Shown here piece by piece: positions 31,649 to 43,298 of a stretch of 64,000 bases of DNA. This DNA comes from Stromatinia cepivora (lineage: Eukaryota > Ascomycota > Leotiomycetes > Helotiales > Sclerotiniaceae), in the NCBI GenBank assembly GCA_014898415.1, contig RCTD01000002.1, forward strand, positions 2,356,001 through 2,420,000, read 5' to 3'. Position numbers and translations under genes: made by a program. Each line of letters starts with the position of its first letter. The stretch's first letter is position 1. The notes below the pieces were generated by a model that was not told where the DNA came from, ran no database searches, and saw only the letters and a list, made by a program, of their open reading frames with translations.

Positions 31649-34600
31649 ATGAAGACCATTCCCAGTGTGAGTTCCATCTACATTCTTAAAATTAACGATA
31701 TCTTATGGTTCCTCGTTCGAGTTCAGTCATTGGTCTCCCTGCATAAGTCTCGACATCCTTACAACATTTCTTCATTTCCTTGAAGTTATAACTTTCAAAA
31801 CTAATAATTATTTCTCCCTTTTATAGCTTGTTGCTTCAAGTACCGTCGGTGTCGCAGCTGCTGGCCTGGCATTGGGAAGACCAGACCGTTCGACTCCTCC
31901 CTCTCGCACTTCTTCGAAGAAAAGGAAACCTAGAGATATTATTACAGATGTGGACGATTCTTCTAATTTAGGTACACCGTCTACCATCTCAAGACCCCTT
32001 ACGAGTTCTACGATGGCTACTCCAGAAAGTCGCAATACTCCTGATGCGACGGGTTCCTCATCTACCCCTACCTCCCAACCCTTGACAGCATTCCTGCGAC
32101 GTCCCTCAAATGCAAGACTCGACTCTCCAACAACATCGCAAAACGGCGCTGCGCGAAGATGGTCACTTCTTCGATCGGGGGATGGGCACAATGAGGTTTC
32201 GGGGGAAGAAGTTGTTAGGGATTCTGTGTCATCTCGCGGTTCCTGGATTCGGAAGTTATCTCTACCAATATCGGGAAATAGTAGTCCTAGATCAAGTATT
32301 GCACCAGAATCGCCTTCTCTTACATTCTCCCATGGATCTGCGGCACCTATACTGTCATCTCCTCGGGACAGTCCGACACAACAACCTCCGAACAAACTGG
32401 TAAAGAGGCAAACATCGGAAAGGAATCGCAGTGGAACAGTTTCGAGTGGGTCAAAGCCGCAGGTACCGACCTTACGGAGACCAGCTACCAGTCATCAGCG
32501 TTCGGTTACGCTGCAGCAGCGATTCATAGAAGATGCTCCAGGAACGAATACACAAGCGCGTCCCACTGCCCCAAGGCGGTCAACGGTATCCACACAAGGT
32601 ACGCCATTAAGGAAATTCACTGCATCACCACGCAGCTCATGGCGGATGTATTTCAACTCTCGACCAACCAAATTTTCCTATGAAAGATCCACCGGGAGAT
32701 CGGGAGATGGAAATGTGCATAACTTTCTCTGGACCTCAAAACGAGTTATGCCAGATCATACAGTTAGACCGACTTTGGTAAAACCATACCTAATCACTGT
32801 GTCGACTGAAGAAATGGAAGGGTATTACGACGACGAAGGCGTTCCTTGTGATGAGCCAATTGATCAAAGTACCATGGAAGAACCTCCAAACTCACCTCTG
32901 GAAGAAGACGATTTGGAAGATCATAAGCCCCCAAGGCGGTCACTCTCTATGCATTTCAGCTCACCAACCACATGGATATCTAGGACAGGAAGTTTGAGGA
33001 ATAAAAAACGAAGTACAGAGAATACACAGGCTGGCAGGCGTCATGTTTCTGCACCTCTACCATTCAATACAGGAAGGGTGTCTGTTTCTGCAAATGGTCC
33101 AGCCCCATACCACTCTCGACCAGCCATGGATCAAATGGTTTTTCAAAGAGAACCTCGCTCCCCAATCGAAGATTTTTCTCCAGTATCGCCAACGGATCCT
33201 TTTACCCATTTAAATTACACTCCACGAAGAAATACATCGTCGCCATTGCCACCTCTCAATCGGCTATCGACTTTTAACCTTGATTTAGCTCGTTTGGGCG
33301 TGTCATCGTCCTCATCGTCAGCCCCACTTCGAAGTCCTAGTTCACCTCTGCCAATGTCTAAGACTGCTGCAACCTCTTTTTCTTCTGCAGTTCCTGGATC
33401 AACAAATTGTTCATCGCCATATTACGGTACCTTGAGTTCGAAACGTGGCATGTCAGAACTGGGAGATAGAGCTTCGACTTTGATTGGTTCAGACAATGAG
33501 ATGAGGGGGTTCGCTTCTGGTGAAGATGAAGACATGGATTTCCAAAGTGAGACAGTGTATGATTCACTTAGGTCGGGAGCCACAAGCAGTTTACGTTCAC
33601 AAAATACGCCACTCGACTCAATGTTTGACGAGTCCCCCCCAAACAACGCAAGTGTCAACGGACATGCAAAGGCAAAGAGACTTTCAATTCACGATCTGAT
33701 GGCTAATGGAGCCTTTGGCGAGACTGAACACCGCATCATCGAGGAAGATGAAGGCCAAGCAACGCCAGTAAAAGTTACAAAAGTTTCTGCCGAGGTGGTC
33801 ATGACCAAATCGGCACATTTTGTAGATGCAAATGAAACTATTCCCGCCTCGCCACCAAGTTTTTCTATTGCTTCAAAAGAACTCGCCACACTTACCCTGG
33901 ATAATGATGAAGAGGATGAGGATTGGACTCGAGATGAAGAAAACGAAAACATGGAAGCTGGAAACCAGCTCTCACCACCAAACGGCTTGACTGGTCGTCG
34001 GGTCAGTCCAATAACCCGAGAAGCACTTGCAGATGTTACCTATAGTGGCTCCACGAACGGTAATCATTATGCTGAACGACCTAAGAGCAATTTATTTGAT
34101 TGGTCTGAACCATCTACATCGGAGAAAGATTTACTTGGTAGTTCCGCTCGACCTAGGACAGCACATGTGAAACATCTTGCCCTCAATGGACGAGGTGGGC
34201 GAACTGTTGGGCGAAAAGGCCCCACACCATTGCATATCAGAAGTCAAAGTGTTCCTGTAGTTCCCGATCTCAATAATCAGCGCGATCACACGAAATTGAC
34301 ACCAAAATTCGGTACCTGGGGTTTGGGCGCGAAAGGGGTTAGTGAGGACTGGGATAACGATTTCGACTTCGAATCTAATGATGAAGGTGGCCTTGAGGAT
34401 GGCAATGATAATATCGAGAACAGCGTCATGTTCGTGCCTCCAGCAATCCAAGCAAGCCAGGCCAATGTCGTTGGCCATGTTGGCCAGATTCGAGAAGTGT
34501 GTTTGCTCGTCGAAGATCTCAAGAGGTTACGTCTTTTGGCTCGGGATAAGGACTTAATAAATGGACCATCGGCACAATTGTGGAAGGAAGCTGAAGGAAT

Positions 34601-35318
34601 TATTGCCCTAGCTGTGCCAGATGAAGAGGATCCTACTTTATCACCTCCCCATTCTCCCATATCTATCTCTGTCGATTACGACTTGAACGACAAGTTCATC
34701 GATCGTGGCCCAGGCGCCGCGGATGTCGCTATGCCAGATGTACCAATGGAGGTTTTGAACCGTTTTGGCAAACCATCCGGACATGTTTATGACGGTAGTA
34801 CTGTTCGACGACGTTCGGTATTTTCACCCGATGATGATATCTTTGGAGCTGGGACTGTCATTCATAACCCTCACACCAGAGATGATTTGCGTCCTCCGTT
34901 GGCTCCTATTCGTTCTTCAAGTGCAAAGACCGCAGCTGAGGTTGCTCGGACAGTCATGGAAACGATGCATCAACACCGCTCTACTTCGGATCCTTGGCTA
35001 TCAGACATGGCTGAGCAATCTTCAAATAAAATGCCGTTTGACACAACCAGTCTACGCGACTTGGTTCATCGTGCCTCTGTTTTGAGTCGAAAACTGGCCG
35101 ACATCATTCGCGAAACCGATGGCACTATCCAAAGTCCAGTGTCTATACCCCACCGCGAGTCAAGCCCGGCCTTCACTCGCGTCTTTACAGACCCAATGTC
35201 ATCTCCACCAAAACACCTCCCTCGAAGCCATAGCAACAACTCTATGCTGAGCGGCTCGATTGATTCTTCACCAACAAGAAGTTTGGGTCAACGAATGCAT
35301 ATGATGACTGTTGTATAA
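31649..35318 (+). CDS. Large Ser/Pro-rich disordered protein, unknown function
   Basis: Predicted 1169 aa from a tiny first exon 31649-31666 (MKTIPS), intron 31667-31826 (GTGAGT...TTATAG), then one long exon 31827-35318. The long open frame itself has no ATG near its start, so an upstream exon is needed; MKTIPS-LVASSTVGVAAAGLA joins in frame. Most of the protein is low-complexity Ser/Thr/Pro with many SP/TP sites, suggesting phosphorylation. Less disordered blocks are SSWRMYFNSRPTKFSYERS, VRPTLVKPYLITVSTEEMEG, HVGQIREVCLLVEDLKRLRL (helical), AQLWKEAEGIIALAVPDEED and DLVHRASVLSRKLADIIRET. No catalytic motif or transmembrane segment is clear. I do not recognise a named family; the acidic and Ser-rich layout resembles scaffold or cell-cycle regulators. 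The start is less sure than the body. Confidence 0.82.
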
Positions 35319-37104
35319 CACATACCATTCACATCAAATAAAATAAGTGTTTCAATTAGAAGATTTCTTCTCGCCGACACGACTTCCTGTACATACACCG
35401 GGTCGATTAATACTGGCCTTAATTTCATTTCTGCATAGCGACGGGCTCAAGCTTCCATAAAACGTTCTATTATTCGCATACATTTCCTGGATCTTTTGCC
35501 AACCAGAGAATGCTCCTTCTAATGGCACGCCCCTTTCATACCACTGCATTCATCAATTAGCATATTTCATTTTAGTATGAATGCATTGAAGACATAAATT
35601 CCACGACGGATCAAAATATCATAATGTTTTTCTTTTACTCTTTTTGCTGCATCTCCAGATGCATCAATGGATTCTCACAAACATCAACATCAACACAACA
35701 CACGAAAAGCCGAATGAATTGCCAGAAAGTGAGCCGAATTCTCATTCCAAGGTTTCTGTGGAATGTGTTTTTTTTCTCATTTCTTCCTGGGTCTTTTCTC
35801 TAATTCTCTTTTCATTTCACTTCCACCCCTAATTTTCGGCGATCAAGATCAAACGGACAAACACAGTAGTGTACCTTTGGCGGCGTTAAGGATACAGATA
35901 AGAGAGTTAGTGACCCTGTATGAACATATTATATCAGTGTACGAAATGATGAGGAAGATCAGATGAGATGAGAAGAGTTGTTGGGTGACTCTTTCTGAAG
36001 CAGGCTTTGTTTGAGTCGAGTTTTTTTTTTCTGCGTCTTCTGCTTTATTTTCTTTATTGCGAGAAATTTGTATGAATTGCAAGGCTTCGATGGTTATGGT
36101 TTTTGGTATTTGAGAAAGGAGCAAAAAGCGGGGAGTTCGGGCTTTTTTTTTTTTTTTTGCTTTGTGGAATTGGAAAGGAATTGAAGGAGCTATGGGTGGG
36201 CGTTGAAGATTGAATAGGGATCAAAGTGTGTGGATATTGGGTAGTAAAGTAGGCATTGTGATAAGGGCAAGATCGACTGGACATGAGGTATTTGTTAAAC
36301 CCATGATGTATATGTTCCATGCATGTTGAGAGTTCGGAAATAAAAGGAACCTTGGGGAAAATTCGCAAATGGGAGATTAGAGGGAAATGAAACAGATAGC
36401 TGTGAGCATAAAAGGAATAGGATGAGAAAGAGTATCAAATATATTAAAGCTCCAAAGTAGCTTATTAAAGCTATTTATTTAGGATTTTTCTTGGTGGTTC
36501 TGCGTGAGATACTCGAGCATACTCCCAGATATATTCATTTGTATGTGTGTGTGTATATCTGTGTCCATGTCTATATCTATCACATACCAAAAGTTAAATA
36601 CAGCATCAAAGCCAGAATCTCGAAAATAGTCTAGATGATATCTCAAGCGCCATACGTTATAGGGGGCACTGGGCTTACGATGGGGGCATGGGTGGTGAGC
36701 TGTGGAGAGTTGTAGGCTATGACGAGGAATGAGGAAATATGATTTGGGGTTGAGTGCTAGGCTGGGTGCTAGGGTAGATGTGTTAAAATTTTGCTGAATG
36801 GATTTTTGCTTCTGTTGTCTGTGTGGCTGTGGCTGTGGGTGTAGATGTGGGTGTAGATGATGAGTGGTATGTATTAGGTATGGTAAGTGGTGAGTAGGAA
36901 GTATGGGAGGGAGGGGAGGGGATGGGTATAGTGTTTATAGTATGTATATATGGTTTAATTTGTATGGTTTGATATGAGGGACGGAATTATTTTATGGTAT
37001 TTATAAAGAGGGGGGAAGGAAGGAAGGAAGGTAGGAATGAAGGAATGAAAAAAGGAATGAAGAAAGGAAGTGGGAGAACGGGAGGAATGAATGCTGTGCT
37101 CTCA

Positions 37105-37148
<44 letters not shown>

Positions 37149-37871
37149 CAGTCTTATACGGATTTGTGTTTTGTATTTTGCATATAAAGTTTGGGGTTGG
37201 GCTATGCTGTTATGGGAATTTTGATGGTTTCAAAAGCTTGCGAGGAAGGGGTTATAAGAATCGGGAAGTGATGTGATGTTATGTTATAAGGGAGAGGGAG
37301 ATTTGGATTGATTTTCCTGTCTTTGTATATGGTTTGTGCAATTTTTTGATAGGATATATTTGTGTGTTTTTCTATGTTTTATGGTTTGGATGAGGAGAGC
37401 GAGGTGTGGAATTATTATATTTCATTCTTGGAAATCGTTCCTTTTTAAAAGGCAATATCATATGAAAAGAGTCAAAATAGTTTAGACTAAGTAATACTAA
37501 CTTCCATGTCCCGATTCGCTCCTAGACGCATTCATTCGATTTGCCATCTCCACAAGAAACCTTATTTCGCTCTCTTTCTCTTTTTCCAATACTCTGGGCA
37601 TACGAAATTTATAAACGTCACTCCTTTATAACAATCCCATTATCTTTAATTTGTATATTCAAGTTTTTGACCCTGGCAATAGCTAGTTCGTGATGTATAT
37701 TCCTGTTTTTGTGGAAGGTATGTGTATTATTGCATTGATTTCTTGAGTGGAGGATGAGCTAGGTAGTTGGTGGACAAATTTAAATATCCGTTTGTTAGAT
37801 ACAGAACGGGGTATGGGAATTATTATTTGCTGTAGGTTGGGGGATGAGGATTGGTTAGATTTGAGTTAAAG
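35319..37871. other. Gene-free spacer with short tandem repeats
   Basis: 3' flank of the large protein gene. Contains poly-T at about 36144-36160, GA/GGAA-rich DNA near 37010-37080, and a 7-bp tandem repeat at 37106-37147. No coding frame recognised. Confidence 0.5.
37106..37147. repeat. GGTGTCT 7-bp tandem repeat
   Basis: Six consecutive copies of GGTGTCT, seen directly. Confidence 0.9.
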
Positions 37872-38006
37872 TACTCGTACGGCCAGAAAGTGCCCAACCC
37901 CGAAGCTCTATGCACGTACGTACCAGAAGATGGTAAAATTCAAAAGGAATAACCTGGTTTCTCTAGCTATAACGTCCGAGTTTCATATTTTCTGGCAGCA
38001 TGAGTA
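37872..38006. mobile_element. 135-bp TA-flanked inverted-repeat element (MITE-like)
   Basis: Left TA-CTCGTACGGCCAGAAAG (37872-37890), right TTTTCTGGCAGCATGAG-TA (37988-38006). The ends are inverted repeats of one another and match the element at 8014-8560. No coding capacity. This is the most compact copy and defines the family boundaries best. Confidence 0.78.
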
Positions 38007-38421
38007 TCGCTAGAGGTCGTATTTGCATTAGGTATGGATGGGAATTGCTTTACATTGCTTTACATTGCATGGCAGGGAAAGTTCCGCAGATCAGTAAAAA
38101 TAGATATTTGAATTTTGGAGAAGAGAGGGCACTACTTTAAGAATTCGAAATCTGGGGTATGGAATACTAGTAAGGACTTTTATAGTACGGATCTTCGTAT
38201 GGGAAGTCTAAGTGTTGATTTGAGGGTAGTGAAGCTTGGTGCAAAGTATATGTAATATGAAGAGAGCTGTGTCTGTCTTTTGGATTTATGTTTCTTTGAA
38301 CTTGGTTCTTTTTTCTGATCTCAGCTCATTCCTCTCGTTCGCTAGTTGGCCATTTTCTCGCTCGCCTATTAGAACACTTTATCTCCTTTAACTTCCACCC
38401 AGGATAGCCTGATACATTATA

Positions 38422-39350
38422 GTGTCTTCACTCAATACCTCACACGACGATATTCATCATGATAAACCATATACGCAACATGTAGCAGGTGAATTCAATC
38501 TCTCCCGTCAAATAACTCTCCAACTAAACTCCGATCAATACGAACAATTATTCTTCCAACCCACATCAGCCAAAGAAGATCTAGCAGAACGACTCGGTAA
38601 GCCTCATTCCCCTGGCACCACACATATGTATCGTAAACTACCAAGCAGTCCGGGAAGCCATGACACTATCCCATCTCAGGAAACCCAACTCTCCTCGGCC
38701 CCCTAGGCTTCCTCATCCCCTTCACCAGCACCATCTTCTCCCTCCTCAACTTCCAAGGTTCTTCTACCCTCTCCCTCATCTCCATAAGCGGAACCTTCTA
38801 CATAGATACATGTTCGGCGGAATCACCATGATTATCGCCGGTATCTGTGAATTTATCCTCGGTAACACATTTCCCTTTTCCATCTTCATAATCTTCGGTG
38901 TTCATTGGGTATACCTCGGTTTTCCCAATGATCATTTGCACAATATGGTTGGATCATATACTAGTATTTTGAATGGTGTAACCGTACCTGGTGCATTGAG
39001 TCAGGGGTCAAATTTGAGAATTAATGTTCCGTTTTTTATTGTTTTTTCACGTTAATTTTGGTTTTTGGTTTTTTTTTGCCGCGGGGTTTCATTCTTTGGG
39101 ATATAATCCTACAGTTGCGGGTATGGATCATGCGTGAGATATGTTTAAGGTTGCGGGTGGGTTTGGGTTTGTTACTATTATTATGGGATGATGAGTTTGC
39201 CTTTCCATTCTTTTGAGTTCGGTGTATTGGGAGTGTGAGTGATGCTAATGGATTCTTATAGGTTTTTGGCAATGATCACTTCTTGTGCTTCGACGGGTGT
39301 ACCATGTCCATTACCTGTATTCGATTTGAGCTCAAAGGTCTTTGCTCGGA
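38422..39350 (+). pseudogene. Acetate transporter (GPR1/FUN34/YaaH family) pseudogene
   Basis: Remnant of a six-helix acetate/ammonium exporter-type membrane protein. Exon 1 (38422-38596) encodes SSLNTSHDDIHHDKPY and the usual pre-helix SAKEDLAERLG; intron 38597-38679 (GTAAGC...CTCAG); then GNPTLLGPLGFLIPFTSTIF, the family NP-x-x-L-G signature. Damage: the start reads GTG; an 8-bp insertion after FY near 38801 shifts the frame before MFGGITMIIAGICEFILGNT; and FGVHWVYLGFPND continues to GSNLRINVPFFIVF, then stops. Further remnants in changing frames read GYNPTVAGMDHA, DMFKVAGGFGFVTIIMG and ASTGVPCPLPVFDLSSKVF up to about 39350. At least two frame changes and several stops make a working protein implausible. 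Confidence 0.85.
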
Positions 39351-40292
39351 ATTAGAGGCAACGAAAACGGAGCATGCGGGTGCAGTTAGGTCTGATATGG
39401 TTTAGGGGTCGTGATAAGTTGAGGATTTCTATTGATGCAGAGTATATATTGAGCGAGCGTGGCTCGCATTGTGTTTAGCGAATACATGGGGCTTATGTGG
39501 TAATATCATGTATATATGAAAGGAGTTCATCGGTTAAATATATATATGTTTTGATCCTAGCTATGAATACATCTAACTTTATCTTTGAGTTCATTGTGCG
39601 AACGAGATAATCGCCAAATTTCCAGATATATAAACACTCTCATTCCAATAGAATCAATTCTATCATCACTTGCATTAAATATAAATTGCGATTCAGACAG
39701 CTGCAGAAAGACATCTTGATATTCTTCGATCTCATACCCCTTTTCCTATTCGCCTAATTTTGTTGTACATCCCTCCAATACACCTGAAATTTATCCTACC
39801 CAAACAATACCCTTTTTTTTTCTCCAAAAATATCTCAACTTGTTCTTCGAAAATGTGTTTTGAGTCTTGATGCTCTTTTTAATAGTTAATCTTGAACCCT
39901 ACTTTTGAGCTATTCGAAGTTGGCCTCTTACAGTGAATTACAATTATATGGAATCATCACATATCACATATCACATATCACTATTCTCATAATTTGATTT
40001 TGTTTGAGTGCATCGATATCGGCATAAAATCAATCAATATTCCAAATCTAAATCCTTCAGTATCTAGCTTACAAAACCCCATCACAGTCAGCCGAACTTA
40101 AACTCTAATCGAGAACTCCAGACAACGACTAAACCCCATGAAAACTCCTTCACCCTTCTAAACAACCGGCTGTTGTAGTTTCCCTGCGATCAAAACCTGT
40201 TTAGAATATATATTCAGGTGCATCATCATCTAAAGCATTATCGTCACTAAAGAAGTCAGCAGGGCATCTATAAATTCTCCAAGCACAATCTT
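39351..40292. other. Gene-free spacer
   Basis: No coding frame recognised. A short triplicated CACATAT motif lies near 39959-39979. Confidence 0.5.
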
Positions 40293-40621
40293 ACCGTTTA
40301 GTCTTCTTAATATTTTTTTTCACCAGCGATTGTTGATCTCGAACCGCGTCGGTAGCGGCTGTTCGAGTGTTGACAGAAACGACACAGGTGATTTTAAGCG
40401 TGTTGCTCTTCATTTCGGCTTGATATTTTCCACCGGACCATGCCATTTATAACGACTTGGACTTGGTCATCCGGAATTGTCTTACCAAGATTTTGCTCGG
40501 GTCTTCCTTTCTTGTCGACTCCACCGGTGGCGTTCCAACAATTGTATGAAATTCTTGTTGCGGCGTCCGCGCTGGCTACAAGGAGAAGGAATGCGAATGA
40601 TAAAGTCTTGAATGCATGCAT
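40293..40621 (-). pseudogene. Small secreted protein gene with apparent frameshift
   Basis: Starts ATG at 40621 with a clear signal peptide MHAFKTLSFAFLLLVASADA, then ATRISYNCWNATGGV and IPDDQVQVVINGM. In the open frame the protein ends after 75 aa (...RWKISSRNEEQHA, stop at 40394). From about 40440 the neighbouring frame reads SGGKYQAEMKSNTLKITCVV and continues SVNTRTAATDAVRDQQS...KKTKR to TAA at 40293. That looks like the natural continuation and would supply a second Cys to pair with that of SYNCWN. One extra G in ATGGTCCGG would explain the break. No intron is needed. Fungal small secreted proteins of this type may be effectors or cell-wall proteins; no family is recognised. If the 75-aa form is correct, it is simply a short secreted protein. 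Confidence 0.5.
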
Positions 40622-40859
40622 CTTGAAGGAATTAAAAGTTCTGTCATGGATGATTAGCGGTTGTTATGCACTTTGCGGGTTTGGATGTTGGGCCACAAAC
40701 TGTATGGTAAGAACCGTGAGAAGGAAGTGCAGTAAAGTGTTAATTGTAACAGATTGTTTGGAGATGAATGTGTGTTTGTGTGCGTGAATGATTTTTTTTG
40801 GTTTTCATAATGGAATTGATGATACTTCTTATACTTTTTCAATGGGCCTTGCTAACTGC

Positions 40860-41137
40860 CTCTCGGAACCATTATAGAAAATGAAGGAGGGAGGTCAATG
40901 GAGGCAATGCTATTGAAGCAATTTGCTTTTCGCAGGATTGTACGAGTAAAGAAGTCATTCTGAATGGTTGATCTTTACGATGTGTTAATGATGGCATTTA
41001 GACCTCGAGATGCCATGACAGAAAATGAAGGAGGAAGGCCACTTGACTCGATACTATGAAGCAATTTGCTTTTTTGCAGGATTGAACCTGTAGAGGGCTC
41101 TGTTCTGAATGGTTCATCTTTACGATATGTTGATGAT
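40860..41137. repeat. Direct duplication of a ~134-bp unit
   Basis: Unit 1 at 40860-40993 and unit 2 at 41004-41137 share GAAAATGAAGGAGG, GAAGCAATTTGCTTTT, TGCAGGATTG or CGCAGGATTG, TTCTGAATGGTT and ATCTTTACGATNTGTT in the same order and spacing. They diverge by scattered substitutions. The pair lies upstream of the small secreted protein gene. Confidence 0.8.
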
Positions 41138-42009
41138 AACCACTTGTGCCGCATCCTTTTCTTTGCGATCTTGTTGTTTTTGATATTGCGGAGGTGAAAC
41201 CAAAAATAAATGCTGCATGTTTCCGTAAGCTTGCTATACTGTTTTAAGACCTCTTTGTCTAATCTCTCATCATCTTGCATCACCCTACAGTATCCAGACT
41301 CATAAAACATGTCAAATTTGAATCTAACGATATATTTGCAATACTTAATCTTATACTCAAGGCATAGTGAATTGAATCAATTAATCTATATTAAAGAATA
41401 ACAAACTCCTCTGTACCGTATGAAAGAAGAGAATCAAGGGATCAAAACTCAAGCGAAAGGAATTGACCCTTGGCTGAAAACTAATTCTCGCCTAAATTCC
41501 TCGATGTTACCCTCGATGACGCCAAAATATCGGCTTAATCTTATCTTTGGAGAAAACATACAAGAAACTCCTTTATGTTGACGTTGAGATCCAAATTTTG
41601 GAAGGAATATACAATCATACATTTGGATACCTAAATCTTTAGTGCGGGCCCACAGCAGTTTTTGAGATGTTGGAAGTTTCGTATTAGGTAAGCTTATGGA
41701 GAAGCGCAACGGCTTCGCGGCTGTGGCTTCGGCTGTGGCTGTGAACAAGCCCAGCCCATTTCGTAGCCATCACGTGCTATCTAAATGTATTCTATAAACA
41801 CCTCACAAGATGGAATCCGATACATTTTCTACAAACCACCTTCTTCTTTTCTACGTCAGGTTAATGAAAATAATCAACAAAGCCTACGACTTTACTGCTT
41901 CTCCAATCTCAGGACTCCTTTCCTCGAACGCTTGTCAAACACTAAATGTACTTTATCTTGTCAATTACAGTATGGAACACAGATACTGACTATGATATCC
42001 AAATAGACC
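41138..42009. other. Gene-free spacer
   Basis: Promoter side of the 2EXR gene. A GGCTTCGGCTGTGGCTGTG stretch is at 41716-41740. No coding frame recognised. Confidence 0.5.
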
Positions 42010-42873
42010 ATGGCAAAAGCAACTACCACCACCCTCTCTTCATTTCCTCGATTCATGGACCTCGCCCCGGAGCTGCGCAATCAAATCTGGTCTGATGCAT
42101 TGCCGGAGAAGATTGATAAAGCTCTATACTTTTACAGAAAGGGCTGTTGGCACCCCCTATATCTCACACCATCCGACCCATATAACGAATATGATCACGA
42201 AAATGACATCTTCAATCTGCGTGTGGAGTTTCGTCATGATCTCTTGGATCAAGTTCAAGTTCATACACCTCTAGTTTTCGTCAATCATGAGGCCCGCGAA
42301 ATTGCTACCGCTTGGGCTCGTAAACAAGGTTTCGTTGTCAAGGAGAACAAAGGGCACTCTGTCTTCAGACGTCCCTTCAACCCAGAAAGTGATATACTAT
42401 ATGTTAGGCCTGACGATTTGTACGACTTTTGTGGTGAACTCTATCGCCTTACCGATGAATATCCTGAATTGATCGATCAACTTTTTTCAGTAAGGTCATT
42501 CGTTGAGAACATCGCCATAGCTGAAGAGACATGGCAAAAGGAGCTAAAGATTCAGCCTGAACATGATTTTCTGGAAGGGCTAACTTGTAATTTTCCATTG
42601 AAAATGTTGATTATCATTGTCGATGCACCGTCGGAGCTACAGCGTGCAGATAAAAACTTGGAGATGCGGCAGCATTGGGAGCCTAGCAGCACACGTGGAG
42701 GAGAATATATCTTGGATTCTGATCGAATTTTTCAATTCCATGGTAGTGAGTATGCTGGTAAAGAGGAGTTATATAAGAGTCTCGAAAGGGGTAACAAAAG
42801 GATAGCTGAAGCTAATTTCCCATGGATACGCACAAACTTCAAAGTCCAACCTGCTTTAGTTAACAAAAGATAA
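42010..42873 (+). CDS. 2EXR-domain protein, unknown function
   Basis: 287 aa, single exon, start ACCATGG at 42010 is a good initiation context. The N-terminal FPRFMDLAPELRNQIWSDAL is the hallmark of the fungal 2EXR family (an F-box-like opening helix pair), and TPLVFVNHEAREIATAWAR is the second conserved block. SDILYVRPDDLYDFCGEL and VRSFVENIAIAEETWQ follow, as in long family members. These proteins are numerous in plant-associated ascomycetes and have no established biochemical role. No signal peptide or membrane segment. Transposon remnants start within 200 bp of its 3' end. Confidence 0.9.
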   Translation: MAKATTTTLSSFPRFMDLAPELRNQIWSDALPEKIDKALYFYRKGCWHPLYLTPSDPYNEYDHENDIFNLRVEFRHDLLDQVQVHTPLVFVNHEAREIATAWARKQGFVVKENKGHSVFRRPFNPESDILYVRPDDLYDFCGELYRLTDEYPELIDQLFSVRSFVENIAIAEETWQKELKIQPEHDFLEGLTCNFPLKMLIIIVDAPSELQRADKNLEMRQHWEPSSTRGGEYILDSDRIFQFHGSEYAGKEELYKSLERGNKRIAEANFPWIRTNFKVQPALVNKR

Positions 42874-43047
42874 ATAAAATTTTTGGTAGGCGATGCAATG
42901 ATAGCCTTGCTCCATTCTACTTTCCAATAATGCCTCCAGCTCACCCGTCATTTACCAACAGCCCTTGAATTTTTAAAAGACTTTTTGCTTGATGGCTCAC
43001 TGCAGCAATCCTCCATCGAAATGTGATCGTAATCGGATTTAGGGCTT

Positions 43048-43155
43048 TCAAGTTATGTGGTTGACGAACAAACATCTTCCCAGAGCTCTTAAAGTTGTGT
43101 GTTAACCCCACCTTCCTTTTCAGGAAGATGTTGGTTCGTCAACCACATAACTTGA
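43048..43155. mobile_element. Foldback element with 33-bp arms
   Basis: Left arm 43048-43080 (TCAAGTTATGTGGTTGACGA...) and right arm 43123-43155 (its reverse complement, one mismatch) are separated by a 42-nt loop. The structure could fold as one hairpin in RNA. No target duplication is obvious and there is no coding capacity. It may be a MITE, or the source of a microRNA-like transcript. Confidence 0.75.
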
Positions 43156-43298
43156 CATTTGTGCCCAACACCTAGTCTAGCGGGTGCCTGACTCTTGAGG
43201 CATTGCTTATATGATTTTTAATATCTTCGTTAGGAGAGTCTAATTGGTCAACTCCTAAATCGTATGTTTTGAATCTGCTTTTCGTTTATTTTTGTATA

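Noticed and set aside
31392..31652. Plus-strand frame before the large disordered protein as its own gene
   Set aside because: Composition is that of pyrimidine-rich leader DNA; no motif and no splice-consistent extension.
31872..31874. TTG at 31872 as the start of the large protein
   Set aside because: An upstream ATG exon (31649-31666) with a clean GT-AG intron joins in frame, so a non-ATG start is not needed.
38660..39055. Separate gene on the second frame of the acetate transporter locus
   Set aside because: The start of this frame is the antisense-like misreading of exon 2; from MFGGITMII on it is the shifted transporter frame.
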